From Pandoraea terrae (GTDB taxonomy: Bacteria; Pseudomonadota; Gammaproteobacteria; Burkholderiales; Burkholderiaceae), in NCBI RefSeq assembly GCF_902459695.1, contig NZ_CABPRZ010000003.1:248001-312000 (forward strand): 64,000 nucleotides of DNA. The letters run 5' to 3'. This document shows positions 1 through 10,978 of the stretch, one piece after another. Below the pieces are notes generated by a model that searched no databases, was not told the DNA's origin, and saw only the letters and a list, made by a program, of their open reading frames with translations. Positions within the stretch are counted from its first letter, which is position 1. Each line of letters starts with the position of its first letter. A program made the position numbers and the translations under genes.

Positions 1-811
1 CCATGCTCGTCGGCGGCAGGCGCAGGGTGGGGCCGCCGCCGTCAACGAGGAACGCCTTGCCGTCGGCGTCGACACGGCCCTTGAGCAGATTCATCGCGGG
101 CGAGCCCATGAAGCTGGCGACGAACAGCGAAGCGGGGCGTTCGTAGACATCGGTCGGGCTGCCGATCTGTTCGGCGATGCCCTTGTTCATCACGACCACG
201 CGATCGGCCAGCGTCATCGCTTCGACCTGATCGTGGGTCACGTACAGGCTGGTCGTCTTCAGGCGCGCATGCAGCCGCTGGATTTCCAGGCGCATCTGCA
301 CGCGCAGCTTCGCATCGAGGTTCGACAGCGGTTCGTCGAACAGGAACACCGCTGGTTCGCGCACGATCGCCCGGCCCATCGCCACACGCTGGCGTTGGCC
401 GCCCGACAACTCGCGCGGCTTGCGTTGCAGCAGCGGTTCGAGTTCCAGGATGCGCGCGGCGGCGGCCACGCGTTCCTCGATCTTCTTCTTGTCGAGGCCG
501 CGAATCTTGAGACCGTACGCCATGTTCTCGCGCACGTTCATGTGCGGATACAAGGCATAGTTCTGAAACACCATCGCGATGTTCCGGTCCTTCGGCTCGA
601 GTTGGTTGACGACCTGCGAGCCGATCAGGATGCTGCCGCTGCTGATCGATTCCAGCCCGGCCACCATGCGAAGCAGGGTGGATTTTCCGCAGCCCGACGG
701 ACCGACAATCACCACGAACTCGCCGTCCTCGATGTCGATATCGACACCGTGCAGCACGTGATGCTTTTGGTCGTAGGTCTTCTTGACGCCGTGCAGTTTC
801 AGTTTTGCCAT
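1..811 (-). CDS. ugpC: sn-glycerol-3-phosphate ABC transporter ATPase UgpC (partial)
   Basis: This is the ATP-hydrolysing subunit of an importer, probably for sn-glycerol-3-phosphate. The 3' end is cut by the window edge; 270 codons are present. Visible motifs are Walker [10 protein letters not shown] (residues 37-45), signature [14 protein letters not shown], Walker [17 protein letters not shown] and the H-loop in YVTHDQVEA, followed by the start of the C-terminal regulatory region typical of MalK/UgpC ATPases. The ATG lies 2 nt after the ugpE stop, so it ends a ugpB-A-E-C operon. MalK-type ATPases can serve several sugar importers, so the substrate comes from the neighbours. Confidence 0.9.
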   Translation of the reverse strand, partial: MAKLKLHGVKKTYDQKHHVLHGVDIDIEDGEFVVIVGPSGCGKSTLLRMVAGLESISSGSILIGSQVVNQLEPKDRNIAMVFQNYALYPHMNVRENMAYGLKIRGLDKKKIEERVAAAARILELEPLLQRKPRELSGGQRQRVAMGRAIVREPAVFLFDEPLSNLDAKLRVQMRLEIQRLHARLKTTSLYVTHDQVEAMTLADRVVVMNKGIAEQIGSPTDVYERPASLFVASFMGSPAMNLLKGRVDADGKAFLVDGGGPTLRLPPTSM

Positions 812-813
812 GT

Positions 814-1659
814 TTACTTTTCCGAATCGACCAGGCCCTTGACGAACCAGCGCTGCATCAGCAGCACCACTGCGAGCGGGGGCAGCATCGCGAGCAACGT
901 GGCGCTCATGACGAGCTGCCATTGGGTGGCGGTGTCACCGCTGCCGATCATGCTCTTGATGCCGACGACCGCCGTCGTCATCGATGGGGCGTTGGTCACG
1001 AGAATCGGCCACAGGTATTGATTCCAGCCGTAGATGAAGGTGATGACGAACAGCGCCGCGATGTTGGTCTTCGACAGTGGCAGTACCACGTCGAAGAAGA
1101 AGCGCATCGGGCCCGCGCCGTCGATGCGCGCGGCTTCGACGAGTTCGTCGGGCAAGGTCATGAAGAATTGCCGGAACAGGAACGTCGCCGTGGCCGAGGC
1201 GATCAGCGGAATCGTCAGGCCGGCGTAGCTGTTGATCAGCTGCAGGCTGGATATCACCTGCACGGTCGGGAAGATCCGTACTTCGACGGGCAACATCAGC
1301 GTGACGAAGATCAGCCAGAAAAACAGATTGCGTAGCGGAAAACGAAAGTAGACGATCGCGAACGCCGACAGAATCGAGACCGAAATCTTGCCGATCGTGA
1401 TGACGAGCGCCATGAACAGACTGTTGCCGAGCATCAGGCCGAACGGCATGGCGGCGTCGCCGGTGCCCTGCGACCAGATATGGCCCATGTTCTCGAACAG
1501 GTGACTGCTCGGAATCAGCGATAACGGCACGTTGAAAATTTCCTGCTCGTTCATGGTGGCGGCCACGAATGCCACATAGAGCGGAAACACCACGATGATC
1601 ACGCCGAGTATCAGCATGACGTGGCAGAAGATGTCGAGGCCTTTGCGATTCTCGATCAT
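814..1659 (-). CDS. ugpE: sn-glycerol-3-phosphate ABC permease UgpE
   Basis: Inner-membrane permease of the Ugp importer, 281 residues, about six hydrophobic segments. The binding-protein-dependent transport (EAA) loop [20 protein letters not shown], which docks onto the ATPase, is clear. I chose the ATG giving MIENRKGLD because it overlaps the ugpA stop by 4 nt (ATGA), which indicates translational coupling; a longer open frame upstream runs inside ugpA in another phase and is not coding. Length and motif fit UgpE. Confidence 0.92.
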   Translation of the reverse strand: MIENRKGLDIFCHVMLILGVIIVVFPLYVAFVAATMNEQEIFNVPLSLIPSSHLFENMGHIWSQGTGDAAMPFGLMLGNSLFMALVITIGKISVSILSAFAIVYFRFPLRNLFFWLIFVTLMLPVEVRIFPTVQVISSLQLINSYAGLTIPLIASATATFLFRQFFMTLPDELVEAARIDGAGPMRFFFDVVLPLSKTNIAALFVITFIYGWNQYLWPILVTNAPSMTTAVVGIKSMIGSGDTATQWQLVMSATLLAMLPPLAVVLLMQRWFVKGLVDSEK

Positions 1660-2552
1660 GCGTATTGGACCCTGCGTTCGATGAAGCGGAACTGAATCAC
1701 CGTCAGGACGATGACGATCGTCATCAGGACCACCGACTGCGCTGCCGAGCTGCCGAGGTCGAGCCCCTTGAAGCCTTCCGAATAGATCTTGTAGATCAGG
1801 GTGTTGGTCGATTGGCCCGGCCCGCCGCCGGTGGCGGCATCGATCACCGGGAAGGTATCGAAGAAGGAGTAGACCAGGTTGACGACCAGCAGGAAGAAGG
1901 TCGTCGGCGAGATCAGCGGCAGCACGAGACCGAAGAAGCGGCGCACCGGTCCGGCGCCATCGATGGCGGCGGCCTCGACCAGCGAGCGCGGGATCGCCTG
2001 CAGTCCGGCGTAGAAGAACAGGAAGTTGTAGCTGATCTGCTTCCACACCGAGGCCAGCACGACCAGAAACATCGCCTGCCCGCCGTTGAGCGCATGATTC
2101 CACTGCACGCCGAACTTGGCCAGACCGTAGGTCAGCAGGCCGATGCTCGGATTGAAAAGAAAGGCCCAGAGCACGGCGGCGATCGCGGGGGCAACGGCGT
2201 ACGGCCAGATCAGCAGCGTTTGATACAAGCGCTTGCCGCGCGTGACGCGATCGGCCATGGCCGCGAGCAGCAGGGAAATCACAAGGCCGCTGGCGGTGAC
2301 CAGGCCGCTGAAGAGCAGCGTGGTCTGGAACGAGGCGTGGTAAAGCGCATCGCGCGTGAGGCTGGCGAAGTTCTCGAGGCCGACGAATTGGCTCGACAGG
2401 CCGAAGGCATCCTGGGTGGAGGTCGATTGCCACAGTGCTTCACCGGCCGGCCAGAGAAAAAACACGGCCGTGATGAACAACTGCGGCGCCACCAGCGCAT
2501 AGGGCAGCCAACTGGTGCCGAAGCGGGGGCGTTCTCTTGAGTTTTGCGCCAT
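1656..2552 (-). CDS. ugpA: sn-glycerol-3-phosphate ABC permease UgpA
   Basis: Partner permease of UgpE, 298 residues, with an N-terminal segment near residue 20-40 and five further membrane spans. The EAA loop [20 protein letters not shown] is present. The start at MAQNSRERP is preferred over an ATG seven codons upstream because it matches the usual UgpA N-terminus. The gene sits 142 nt after ugpB and overlaps ugpE by 4 nt. Confidence 0.92.
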   Translation of the reverse strand: MAQNSRERPRFGTSWLPYALVAPQLFITAVFFLWPAGEALWQSTSTQDAFGLSSQFVGLENFASLTRDALYHASFQTTLLFSGLVTASGLVISLLLAAMADRVTRGKRLYQTLLIWPYAVAPAIAAVLWAFLFNPSIGLLTYGLAKFGVQWNHALNGGQAMFLVVLASVWKQISYNFLFFYAGLQAIPRSLVEAAAIDGAGPVRRFFGLVLPLISPTTFFLLVVNLVYSFFDTFPVIDAATGGGPGQSTNTLIYKIYSEGFKGLDLGSSAAQSVVLMTIVIVLTVIQFRFIERRVQYA

Positions 2553-2694
2553 GAGGGTCCTACGGTACGTCAATCCATGCCACTCGCCCGTGGCAGCCAG
2601 AAAGCGGCGCGGCCCGCATCTTCGACACGGGCCGGCCGTTTCATTGTCACAGCCGGCTCACCGAGCGGGCCATTTTGACTTGCAATGCCAAAAG

Positions 2695-4026
2695 TCAGCT
2701 GCCCGATTTCTCGAAGCGTTGCAGCAGGTCGTTGCCGCGCGCCACGGCTTTGTCCAGCGCTTCCTTGGCCGGGAGCTTGCCGCTCCACACGCCTTCGAGC
2801 TCCTCGTCGACCACCGTGCGGATCTGCGGCATGTTGCCCAGGCGCAAGCCGCGCGTGTACGGCAGGGGCGGCTTGTTGAGCATCTGCTTGATGGCAGTGT
2901 CGGCGCCCGGGTGCTTCTCATAGAAGCCCTGCTTCTGCGTCAGCTCATAGGCCGCTTTCGTCACCGGCAGGTAGCCCGTGTCCTGGTGCCATTTGGCGGC
3001 CACTTCAGGCGATGCCAGGTAGTTCAGGAACTTGGCGACGCCCTTGTATTCCGCAGGCGACTTGCCGGCCAGCACCCACAGGCTTGCGCCGCCGATGATG
3101 GCGTTTTGCGGCGCGCCCTTGACGTCGGCGTCGTACGGCATCATCGAAACGCCGTAGTTGAATTTGGCGTACTTGGCGATATTGGCCAGCGCACCCGACG
3201 TGGTCATGGCGATGCCGCAGTCGCCGCTATAGAACTTCGACGTGACTTCGTCCTTGCGGCCGACGTACGTGAAGGTGCCCTGCTTGGCCATATTGCCGAG
3301 GAAGGCGATGTGCTTGACCTGTTGCGGGCCGTTGAACGCAAGCTTGGCGTCGAGGCCGTCGAAGCCGTTGTTCTTCGTGGCGAACGGCAGCGCCTGCCAC
3401 GCGCTGTAGTTCTCCAGCTGTGTCCAGCTCTGCCAGCCCATCGTGAAGCCACAGGCGAGGCCGGAGGACTTCAGCTTGGCGGCGTCGGCACCGACTTCGG
3501 CCCAGGTCCGCGGCGGCTTGTTGGGATCGAGGCCCGCCTTCTTGTAGGCGTCCTTGTTGTAGTACAGCACCGGCGTCGAGCTGTTGAACGGCATCGACAC
3601 GAGGTGGTTGGTCTTGCTATCGGCATAGTAGCTCGCGACCGTCGGCACGAAGGCCTTCTCGTCGAACGGCTCGCCGGCGTCCTTCATCACTTCCCAGACC
3701 GGCTTGATCGCCTTCTTGGCCTGGATCATCGTGGCGGTGCCGACTTCATACACCTGCAGGATGGCGGGCGCATTGCCGGCGCGGAACGCGGCGATGCCGG
3801 CGGCCATGCCCTGCTCGTAATTGCCCTTGTAGATGGGGACGATCTTGTAGTCGTTTTGCGACGCGTTGAACTGGTTGGCGATTTCGTTGACGCGCTCGCC
3901 GAGCGCGGATTCCATTGAGTGCCAGAACTGAATTTCGGTGGCTGCGTTTGCAGTGCCACACAATGCCATGCCGAGCGCTGCCCCGATTGTGCCGATGGCG
4001 GCCAGGCGCATGGTGGGTAGGTTCAT
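2695..4026 (-). CDS. ugpB: sn-glycerol-3-phosphate-binding protein UgpB
   Basis: Periplasmic solute-binding protein that captures glycerol-3-phosphate and delivers it to UgpAE. It has 443 residues and begins with a Sec signal peptide ([19 protein letters not shown] to about ANA, residue 25), followed by the family 1 extracellular solute-binding fold starting [16 protein letters not shown]. First gene of the operon. I looked for a PHO box in the 167 bp upstream and did not see a convincing one, so phosphate control is not supported here. Confidence 0.93.
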   Translation of the reverse strand: MNLPTMRLAAIGTIGAALGMALCGTANAATEIQFWHSMESALGERVNEIANQFNASQNDYKIVPIYKGNYEQGMAAGIAAFRAGNAPAILQVYEVGTATMIQAKKAIKPVWEVMKDAGEPFDEKAFVPTVASYYADSKTNHLVSMPFNSSTPVLYYNKDAYKKAGLDPNKPPRTWAEVGADAAKLKSSGLACGFTMGWQSWTQLENYSAWQALPFATKNNGFDGLDAKLAFNGPQQVKHIAFLGNMAKQGTFTYVGRKDEVTSKFYSGDCGIAMTTSGALANIAKYAKFNYGVSMMPYDADVKGAPQNAIIGGASLWVLAGKSPAEYKGVAKFLNYLASPEVAAKWHQDTGYLPVTKAAYELTQKQGFYEKHPGADTAIKQMLNKPPLPYTRGLRLGNMPQIRTVVDEELEGVWSGKLPAKEALDKAVARGNDLLQRFEKSGS

Positions 4027-4193
4027 GCCTGTCTCCGGTGGTTCACAGAAGTCGTACCCGGCTCGCGGATATGAGCGGGGTAGCGCGCGTAGACTACCAC
4101 GCCGGCATGACTTTTCCACGGTGGGGCGGGCCCGGCACGTGCGTGAACGCAACAGAATCGAAGCTGCCCTCTAGCGGCCGTCTTGCGCCGGTG

Positions 4194-4664
4194 TCAGACC
4201 CGGTGGTAAGGGTGATTGGCGTTGATGCTCCACGCGCGGTAGAGCTGTTCGGCCAGCAGGACACGGACCATGCCGTGCGGCAAGGTCAGGCTGGACAGGC
4301 GAATCAATTGGTCGGCGCGGGCTTTCAGATCAGGATCGAGCCCGTCGGCGCCGCCAATGACGAAGGCGACGTCACGGCCGTCCTGCTGCCAGCCGGTCAG
4401 TCCTTGCGCGAGCTTCGCGGTCGTCAGGTCCTGCCCGCGTTCATCCAGGCAGACGAGACGGCACCCGCGGGGCAGCGCCGCATCGATCCGCTGGGCTTCG
4501 GCGGCCATCACCGTCTCGGCAGTGCGCGAGTTGGAGCGTTGTTCCGGCTTGATTTCCTTGAGTTCGATGCGCAACTCGGGGGGCATGCGCTTGGCGTACT
4601 CAGCGAAGGCGGTCTCGATCCAGCCGGGCATCTTGTGCCCGACTGCAACGATGTAAAGACGCAT
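4194..4664 (-). CDS. rlmH: 23S rRNA pseudouridine-1915 N3-methyltransferase RlmH
   Basis: SPOUT-class methyltransferase (156 residues, usual length about 155) that methylates pseudouridine 1915 in helix 69 of 23S rRNA using S-adenosylmethionine. The start [15 protein letters not shown], the SAM-binding loop [10 protein letters not shown] and the C-terminal [17 protein letters not shown] knot segment are family signatures. It lies 30 nt after rsfS, the conserved gene order in many bacteria, and is probably cotranscribed. Confidence 0.96.
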   Translation of the reverse strand: MRLYIVAVGHKMPGWIETAFAEYAKRMPPELRIELKEIKPEQRSNSRTAETVMAAEAQRIDAALPRGCRLVCLDERGQDLTTAKLAQGLTGWQQDGRDVAFVIGGADGLDPDLKARADQLIRLSSLTLPHGMVRVLLAEQLYRAWSINANHPYHRV

Positions 4665-4694
4665 GCGGGGCCCCCGTGACGTCCTGGTGCGGCT

Positions 4695-5147
4695 TTATTG
4701 CACGCGGCGGCGCACGGCCGCACGACGCGCCGGCGACGCACCTTCGCCGTCTTCGTCTTCTTCCTCGTCGCCTTCGTCGGCACCTGCGCCGCGTTTGGCC
4801 GGCGTGGCGCTCTTCAGGCGCACAGGCTTTTCGCCCCAGATTTCTTCGAGGTTGTAATACTGGCGCAGGGCCGGCTGCATGACGTGGACGATCGCGTCGC
4901 CGCAATCGACCAGCACCCATTCGCCGACATCTTCGCCTTCAATGCTGATGATGTCGCCGCCGGCGGATTTGACCTTGTCGCGCACGCTGGCGGCGAGGGC
5001 CTTGGTCTGGCGGTTCGAGGTGCCGCTGGCGATCACCACGCGGTCGAACAGCGAGGTCAGGTGCTGCGTGTTGTAGACCTTGATGTCCTGGGCCTTGATG
5101 TCTTCGAGCGCGTCAACAATGAGGCGCTGCAGTTTGCGAATATCCAT
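4695..5147 (-). CDS. rsfS: Ribosomal silencing factor RsfS
   Basis: RsfS/Iojap domain protein that binds uL14 and blocks 50S-30S joining under starvation. The core occupies residues 1-115 (MDIRKLQRLIVDALEDIKA; WVLVDCGDAIVHVM; YYNLEEIWG). It carries a C-terminal tail of about 35 residues with a strongly acidic run (DEGDEEEDEDGEG) then an arginine-rich end, absent from short homologues such as E. coli RsfS. The tail is probably disordered. Lies between nadD and rlmH. Confidence 0.95.
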   Translation of the reverse strand: MDIRKLQRLIVDALEDIKAQDIKVYNTQHLTSLFDRVVIASGTSNRQTKALAASVRDKVKSAGGDIISIEGEDVGEWVLVDCGDAIVHVMQPALRQYYNLEEIWGEKPVRLKSATPAKRGAGADEGDEEEDEDGEGASPARRAAVRRRVQ

Positions 5148-5231
5148 TTTGCGTCTTTACAATGAAACGGGGAGCCGGACAGGTGCGCGAGACGGACCTC
5201 GCGCGGACATGCCCATGCCTACGGTGTTGAT

Positions 5232-5945
5232 TCAACTGCGATACAAATGCTGATCGCGGATGTACTGCCAAACGGCGGCGGGCAGGTTGGCTGGCGGCCG
5301 GGCGCCGGGCCCGCTGCCATGCTCCGCGCCGGCCAGCGCGGCGCGCAATTCGGTGGCGGAGATGTCGACGGCCAGTGAATCGTCGATCAGGATGCCGCCG
5401 CGAGGGCTAGATTGTACCTCGTCAGCGGTTTTCTCCCGCCGGACGATCTCATCGCGCACTTCCGGCGGCGCATTGTGACGGTCAAAACCGGGCCGCGCCG
5501 CCGCGCAAACATGCGCGAAATCGAACAATTCGCGCCACGCGTGCCACGTGTTGAGGCGCATCAGCTGATCCGAGCCGATGAGCAGCGAAAGGGACGCGCC
5601 CGGGCCGTACCGCGTGCGCAACGCGCGCATCGTATCGACGGTGTAGCTTGGCCCGGCACGATCGATCTCAAGCGTGCTGACCGTCAATTGCGCCCGTAAT
5701 CCGGCGGCGCGCATGGTGTCGGCCAACCCGTCGGCGGCCAGCCGCGTCATCGCGAGCCGGTGCTCGGCGGCTGTGCTGCCGGTCTTCTGCGGCTGCTGGC
5801 CGGCGGGCATCAGAATCAGTTCGTCGAGTGCGAGGGTGCGTGCAAACAACGCACCGAGCGCCAGGTGGCCGGTATGAATCGGATCGAACGTGCCGCCCAG
5901 CACGCCGACACGCGGCGCGCGGCCGTGGGCCTGAGGCTGCCCCAT
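5232..5945 (-). CDS. nadD: Nicotinate-nucleotide adenylyltransferase NadD
   Basis: Transfers AMP from ATP to nicotinate mononucleotide to form deamido-NAD in NAD biosynthesis. The nucleotidyltransferase motif GGTFDPIHTGHLALG and the C-terminal ISATELRAAL (ISxTxLR) motif are both present. The start at MGQPQAHGR lies 3 nt after the hemF stop; an ATG four codons earlier would overlap hemF by 10 nt and is also possible. About 237 residues. Probably cotranscribed with hemF. Confidence 0.94.
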   Translation of the reverse strand: MGQPQAHGRAPRVGVLGGTFDPIHTGHLALGALFARTLALDELILMPAGQQPQKTGSTAAEHRLAMTRLAADGLADTMRAAGLRAQLTVSTLEIDRAGPSYTVDTMRALRTRYGPGASLSLLIGSDQLMRLNTWHAWRELFDFAHVCAAARPGFDRHNAPPEVRDEIVRREKTADEVQSSPRGGILIDDSLAVDISATELRAALAGAEHGSGPGARPPANLPAAVWQYIRDQHLYRS

Positions 5946-5947
5946 GG

Positions 5948-6883
5948 TCAGACCCATTCGCGACGAATCAGGAAGTCGGTGTACAGCTTCGCCTCGGGTG
6001 AACCCGGCGCCGGTTTCCAGTCGTAATGCCATTTGACGACCGGCGGCATAGACATCAGGATCGATTCGGTGCGCCCGCCCGACTGCAGGCCAAAATGGGT
6101 GCCACGGTCGAACACCAGGTTGAATTCGACGTAACGGCCGCGGCGGTGCGCCTGAAAATCGCGCTCCGGCTCGCCGAACGGCATGCCCCGCCGGCGTTCG
6201 ACGATCGGCACGTAGGCATCGAGGAACGCGTCCCCCACGCTCTGCATGACGCCGAAGGCATCGTCGAAGCCCTGGCCCGTGAAGTCGTCAAAGAAGATCC
6301 CGCCGATGCCGCGCGGCTCCTGGCGATGCTTCAGATAGAAATACTCGTCGCACCACGTCTTGAAACGCGGGTACAGGTCCGCGCCGAAGGGATCGAGCGC
6401 GTCCTTGCAGGCCTGATGAAAATGACGGCAGTCTTCTTCGAACGGATAGTACGGGGTGAGATCCATGCCGCCGCCGAACCAGAAGACCGGGGCAACGCCT
6501 GGCGCGGTCGCCAGCAGCATGCGGACATTGAAGTGCACCGTGGGGCAGAACGGGTTGCGCGGGTGCAGCACGAGCGACACGCCGAGCGCCTCGAATCCGC
6601 GGCCGGCCAGTTCCGGACGCGAAGCGCTGGCCGACGGCGGCAGGCGGTCACCGACCACATGCGAGAAGTTGACGCCGCCGCGCTCGAAGAAATCGCCGTC
6701 GTCGAGTACGCGGGTGCGGCCGTCGCCGCGCAGGGCGCCTTCGGCCGGGCGCTGCCAGTCATCGCTCAGAAAGCGTTTGCCGTCGAGCCGTTCAAGTGTC
6801 TCGACGATACGGTCCTGCAGCCCGAGCAAATAGGTGCGCACCGCGCCGGTATCGGGCGCGCTGGCGGCGTCTTGCACTGTCAT
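5948..6883 (-). CDS. hemF: Oxygen-dependent coproporphyrinogen III oxidase HemF
   Basis: Decarboxylates coproporphyrinogen III to protoporphyrinogen IX in haem synthesis, using O2. It has 311 residues, the family length. Conserved blocks include [41 protein letters not shown] and [15 protein letters not shown]. Located between purD and nadD within the housekeeping block, with only 2 nt to nadD. Confidence 0.97.
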   Translation of the reverse strand: MTVQDAASAPDTGAVRTYLLGLQDRIVETLERLDGKRFLSDDWQRPAEGALRGDGRTRVLDDGDFFERGGVNFSHVVGDRLPPSASASRPELAGRGFEALGVSLVLHPRNPFCPTVHFNVRMLLATAPGVAPVFWFGGGMDLTPYYPFEEDCRHFHQACKDALDPFGADLYPRFKTWCDEYFYLKHRQEPRGIGGIFFDDFTGQGFDDAFGVMQSVGDAFLDAYVPIVERRRGMPFGEPERDFQAHRRGRYVEFNLVFDRGTHFGLQSGGRTESILMSMPPVVKWHYDWKPAPGSPEAKLYTDFLIRREWV

Positions 6884-6955
6884 TCTCCGGTTCCTCGTCT
6901 TCGAATCGTCTCGTGAATACCGGAATTGTACCGGGCAGACGGCCCGGCGGGGCGA

Positions 6956-8239
6956 TCAGGACTGTTCGGGCTTGCGCGCCATCGCGCGGAATCCGATGTC
7001 GTGGCGGTATTGCATGCCGTCGAAATGGATCTGGTTGACGGTCGCGTAGGCGGCGCTCTGCGCACCGCGTACGGTGTCGTCGAGGCCGACGACGCACAGC
7101 ACACGGCCGCCGGTGACCGACAGCACGCCGTCTTCGAGCTGCGTGCCGGCATGGAACGTCACCGTGTTGGCCGTTTCCGCCGGAATGTCCGAGATCCGGT
7201 CACCCTTGCGCGGCGTGTCGGGATAGCCGTGGGCGGCCAGCACGACGCCGAGCGCATAGCGGCGGTCCCAATCGAGTTCGACCTGATCGAGCGTGCCGGC
7301 GATGGCGTGCTCCACGACCTTCGAGAAGTCGCCCTTCAGGCGCGTCATGATCGGCTGCGTTTCCGGATCGCCCATGCGGCAATTGAACTCCAGCGTCTTG
7401 ATGTTGCCTTGCGGGTCGATCATGAGGCCGGCGTACAGGAAGCCCGTATAGCGGATGCCGTCCGTTTCCATGCCGCGCACCGTCGGCATGATGATTTCCC
7501 GCATCACGCGCGCATGCACTTGCGGCGTCACGATCGGCGCGGGCGAATAGGCGCCCATGCCGCCGGTATTCGGGCCCTGGTCGTTGTCCTGCAGGCGCTT
7601 GTGGTCTTGCGACGACGCCAGCGGCAGCACGTTCTTGCCGTCGACCATGACAATGAAACTGGCTTCCTCGCCGTGCAGGAATTCCTCGATGACAACGCGC
7701 GCGCCGGCATCGCCGAGCTTGTTGTCGGCGAGCATCATGTCGACGGCGCCATGCGCCTCTTCCAGCGACATCGCCACGACGACGCCCTTGCCGGCAGCAA
7801 GTCCGTCGGCCTTGATCACGATCGGTGCGCCACGGGCGTCGATGTATGCGTGCGCCAGCACGGGGTCGGAAAACGTTTCATAGTCGGCCGTCGGGATCTG
7901 ATGGCGCTTCATGAACGCCTTCGCGAAATCCTTCGACGATTCGAGCTGCGCCGCTTCGCGCGACGGTCCGAAGATCTTCAGGCCGCGTGCGCGGAACAGA
8001 TTGACGATGCCGGCCGCGAGCGGGGCTTCCGGACCGACGACCGTGAATGCGATGCCTTCGCGCACGGCGAATTCAGCGAGGACTTTTGGATCGCTGATCG
8101 GCACATTACGCAGCCGCTCGTCAGTGGCGGTGCCGCCGTTGCCCGGCGCGACGTAGACGAGCTGGATGCGCGGCGATTGCGCAAGTTTCCAGGCCAGCGC
8201 GTGTTCGCGTCCGCCCGAGCCGACAACAAGTATCTTCAT
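6956..8239 (-). CDS. purD: Phosphoribosylamine-glycine ligase PurD
   Basis: GAR synthetase of de novo purine synthesis, joining glycine to phosphoribosylamine with ATP. It has 427 residues. The start MKILVVGSGGREHALAWKL is the family signature; an ATP-grasp domain follows (IVIKADGLAAGKGVVVAMS; LEFNCRMGDPETQ). It lies 72 nt after yebC, separated by a GC-rich hairpin. Confidence 0.97.
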   Translation of the reverse strand: MKILVVGSGGREHALAWKLAQSPRIQLVYVAPGNGGTATDERLRNVPISDPKVLAEFAVREGIAFTVVGPEAPLAAGIVNLFRARGLKIFGPSREAAQLESSKDFAKAFMKRHQIPTADYETFSDPVLAHAYIDARGAPIVIKADGLAAGKGVVVAMSLEEAHGAVDMMLADNKLGDAGARVVIEEFLHGEEASFIVMVDGKNVLPLASSQDHKRLQDNDQGPNTGGMGAYSPAPIVTPQVHARVMREIIMPTVRGMETDGIRYTGFLYAGLMIDPQGNIKTLEFNCRMGDPETQPIMTRLKGDFSKVVEHAIAGTLDQVELDWDRRYALGVVLAAHGYPDTPRKGDRISDIPAETANTVTFHAGTQLEDGVLSVTGGRVLCVVGLDDTVRGAQSAAYATVNQIHFDGMQYRHDIGFRAMARKPEQS

Positions 8240-8257
8240 GATGTTTCCGCAAACTGG

Positions 8258-8279
8258 GGCCCGGCCGAATGGCCGGGCC
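8258..8279 (-). terminator. Hairpin between yebC and purD
   Basis: A perfect 9-bp stem GGCCCGGCC/GGCCGGGCC with a GAAT loop lies between two minus-strand genes. There is no clear T-run, so it may be an attenuating or mRNA-stabilising hairpin rather than a full terminator. Confidence 0.5.
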
Positions 8280-8311
8280 GTATTTCATGCCGCGACGTGA
8301 GTTGGCGCGGC

Positions 8312-9037
8312 TTACTCGTCGATGACGGCGTTTGTATAGACTTCCTGGACGTCGTCGAGATTTTCGAGGGCGTCGAGCAGCTTCTGCATCTTCACGGCAT
8401 CTTCACCCGTGAAAATAACTTCGTTCTGCGGCTTCATTGTGACTTCCGCGACTTCGGCCTTGAAACCGGCGGCTTCGAGCGCGGCCTTCACTGCCGGGAA
8501 GTCGTTGGGCGGGCACACCACTTCGAGGCTGCCGTCGTCGTTCGTCACGACATCGTCGGCGCCGGCTTCAAGCGCCGCGTCCATCAGCTTGTCTTCCGGG
8601 GTGCCCGGGGCAAACAGGAATTGGCCGCAATGCGTGAAGAGGAATGCGACCGAACCGTCCGTGCCCATGTTGCCGCCGTGCTTCGAAAAGGCGTGACGCA
8701 CTTCCGCCACGGTACGCGTGCGGTTGTCGGTCATGGTGTCGACGATGACCGCGGCGCCGTTCAGGCCGTAGCCCTCGTAGCGGATTTCTTCGTAATTCGC
8801 GCCGTCGAGGCCACCCACGCCGCGCTGGATGGCGCGCGTGACGTTGTCTTTGGGCATGTTGGCGTCGGCGCCCTTGTCCATGGCCAGGCGCAGGCGCGGA
8901 TTGCTGTTCGGATCGCCGCCGCCCAGGCGCGCCGCCACGGTGATTTCCTTGATGATCCGCGTCCAGGCCTTGCCGCGCTTGGCGTCAGCTGCAGCTTTCT
9001 TGTGCTTGATGTTGGCCCATTTGGAATGACCCGCCAT
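8312..9037 (-). CDS. YebC/PmpR family protein (TACO1 homologue)
   Basis: Widely conserved 241-residue protein, annotated as a probable transcriptional regulator; recent work on the family points to relief of ribosome stalling at proline tracts. The start [19 protein letters not shown] is diagnostic and fixes the start well downstream of the longest open frame. C-terminal blocks [17 protein letters not shown] and [13 protein letters not shown] match the family. Head of the minus-strand block with purD. Confidence 0.95.
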   Translation of the reverse strand: MAGHSKWANIKHKKAAADAKRGKAWTRIIKEITVAARLGGGDPNSNPRLRLAMDKGADANMPKDNVTRAIQRGVGGLDGANYEEIRYEGYGLNGAAVIVDTMTDNRTRTVAEVRHAFSKHGGNMGTDGSVAFLFTHCGQFLFAPGTPEDKLMDAALEAGADDVVTNDDGSLEVVCPPNDFPAVKAALEAAGFKAEVAEVTMKPQNEVIFTGEDAVKMQKLLDALENLDDVQEVYTNAVIDE

Positions 9038-9188
9038 GTATTTCTCCGTCGTGCCGCCGCGCGGCAAAGTGTACTGACGGCCGGCCGCGCGTGGCGCGGG
9101 CAGCCATTGAAGACGGCGATGTGCCGCTATAATCATTCGCAATTTTATCATGCCGCTGCACTGCCTCATCAGGAGACATTTCCCCCCG

Positions 9189-10106
9189 ATGTCCGGTAAA
9201 TCCTCAGCATCCGGTGTGCCTGCATCGGCCGGCTCGCGGCACGCCCCGGTTTGGCTGCGTCTGGCGCCCGTCGTCTTCCTGATCCTGTGGTCGGTCGGCT
9301 TCACGATCGCCAAGATCGGCCTCGCTTACGCCGATCCGCTGACGTTCCTCGCGCTGCGCTACGGACTGGTGTTGGTCGTCCTCGCGCCGTTGGTCGTCGT
9401 GCTGCGCCCGCCAATGCCCAAAACCGCCGCCGCATGGGGGCATCTGATCATCGTTGGCCTGCTGATCCAGGCGCTGTATTTCAGCATGACCTACCTGTCG
9501 CTGAGGCTGGGCGTCTCGGCCGGCAGCGTGGCGCTGATTACATCGCTGCAACCGATCCTGGTGGCGTTGCTGGTGCCGCATCTGGTCGGCGAACGCATCG
9601 GGGCGGTCAACTGGATCGGGCTGGCGCTCGGTCTGGCCGGGGCGGCGCTGGTGATCGTCGCGCGATCGTCCATCGAGGCAACATCCGCGCTCGGCCTGAC
9701 ATTCGCGTTCATTGCCCTGGCGTCGATGACGGCCGGCACCCTTTACGAGAAGCGCTTTGGCGCCTCGCACCATCCGGTGACGTCGAACGCCGTGCAGTAC
9801 GCGGTGGGTTTCGTTGCGACCTTGCCGCTTGCGGCAATCCTCGAACCGATGCGGATCGAATGGACCTGGCAGTTGGTTGCGTCGCTGGGCTATCTGGTGA
9901 TTGCCAATTCGATCGTGGCAATTTCGCTGTTGTTGGCGATGATTCGGCGAGGCGAGGCGTCGCGCGTGTCGGCGCTGTTCTTCCTTGTGCCGCCCGCGGC
10001 CGCGTTAGCCGCCTGGGCGCTGCTCGGGGAGCACATGCCGCCGGCCGCATGGGGCGGCATGGCATTGGCGGCTATCGGCGTCGCGTTGGCCACACGGCGC
10101 CGCTAG
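9189..10106 (+). CDS. EamA/DMT family transporter
   Basis: Inner-membrane protein of about 305 residues with roughly ten hydrophobic segments arranged as two EamA repeats, as in drug/metabolite transporters such as RhaT or YdcZ-like exporters. The start at MSGKSSASG is preferred to an ATG 13 codons upstream because of an AGGAGA element about 13 nt before it. Divergent from yebC and convergent with upp. The substrate cannot be read from the sequence. Confidence 0.85.
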   Translation: MSGKSSASGVPASAGSRHAPVWLRLAPVVFLILWSVGFTIAKIGLAYADPLTFLALRYGLVLVVLAPLVVVLRPPMPKTAAAWGHLIIVGLLIQALYFSMTYLSLRLGVSAGSVALITSLQPILVALLVPHLVGERIGAVNWIGLALGLAGAALVIVARSSIEATSALGLTFAFIALASMTAGTLYEKRFGASHHPVTSNAVQYAVGFVATLPLAAILEPMRIEWTWQLVASLGYLVIANSIVAISLLLAMIRRGEASRVSALFFLVPPAAALAAWALLGEHMPPAAWGGMALAAIGVALATRRR

Positions 10107-10107
10107 G

Positions 10108-10131
10108 TGGCCGGCCCCAAATCGCCGGCCA
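10108..10131. terminator. Shared hairpin between the DMT gene and upp
   Basis: An 8-bp stem TGGCCGGC/GCCGGCCA with an 8-nt loop starts right after the DMT stop and precedes the upp stop. Its position between convergent genes suggests a bidirectional terminator, although no strong T-run follows. Confidence 0.5.
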
Positions 10132-10144
10132 TATCGCGTCAGTC

Positions 10145-10795
10145 TCAGTTCTTGGTGCCGAACAGGCGGTCGCCTGCGTCGCCCAGGCCCGGCACGATGT
10201 ACGCATGTTCGTCGAGACGCTCGTCGAGCGACGCCACGTAGAGTTTCACGCCCGGATGCGCGTCGTGGAACACCTTGACGCCCTCGGGCGCGGCCACGAG
10301 CGCGAGGAACGCGATGTTTTCTTCCGCTACGCCGCGCTTGCGCAGCACGTCGATGGCGTGGACGGCCGAATAGCCGGTGGCGACCATCGGATCGCACAGG
10401 ATAAAGATGCGGTCGGCCGTGTCCGGCAGTCGGACAAGGTATTCAACCGGACGGTGGTGTTCGTCGCGGTATACGCCGATATGGCCGACGCGGGCGGACG
10501 GCACCAGGTCGAGCAGGCCGTCGCTCATGCCCACGCCTGCGCGCAGCACCGGCACGATCGCGAGCTTCTTGCCAGCGATGACCGGCGCGTCCATTGTGAC
10601 GAGCGGCGTGTCGATGCGCTCGGTGGTGAGCGGCAGGTTGCGCGTAATCTCGTAGCCCATCAGCAGCGTGATCTCGCGCAGCAACTGGCGGAACGTGCGC
10701 GTCGACGTTTCCTTGTCGCGCATGTGCGAGAGTTTGTGCTGGATCAACGGGTGATCGCAGATGAAGAGGTTGGGAAAGCGGGCGTCTTGTTTCAT
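10145..10795 (-). CDS. upp: Uracil phosphoribosyltransferase
   Basis: Pyrimidine salvage enzyme converting uracil and PRPP to UMP. It has 216 residues. The PRPP-binding loop is seen as [14 protein letters not shown] and the uracil-binding C-terminus as [18 protein letters not shown]. Monocistronic, with its promoter in the 183 bp before the divergent SDR gene. Confidence 0.96.
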   Translation of the reverse strand: MKQDARFPNLFICDHPLIQHKLSHMRDKETSTRTFRQLLREITLLMGYEITRNLPLTTERIDTPLVTMDAPVIAGKKLAIVPVLRAGVGMSDGLLDLVPSARVGHIGVYRDEHHRPVEYLVRLPDTADRIFILCDPMVATGYSAVHAIDVLRKRGVAEENIAFLALVAAPEGVKVFHDAHPGVKLYVASLDERLDEHAYIVPGLGDAGDRLFGTKN

Positions 10796-10978
10796 AACAG
10801 GCGAAATCGGTGGCGGGGCGGCCGTGCCGAAGTTGGCGGCCGCATGGCGCCGATTTTAGCCGATGCGGCTGCCGTCGGGCCGGGTTTCGCGCGGCACCTC
10901 AGCGCAGCCGCGCCGATTCCCTTAGAATCGTCGCACGGCGTCCGTCAGGGCGACGGCCGTGGAAAACAAGGTCAGCCA

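Noticed and set aside
4027-4193. Possible PHO box upstream of ugpB
   Set aside because: No pair of CTGTCAT-like heptamers with 11-bp spacing was found.
6926-9199. 757-codon plus-strand open frame
   Set aside because: Antisense to purD and yebC, compositionally biased and without recognisable domains.
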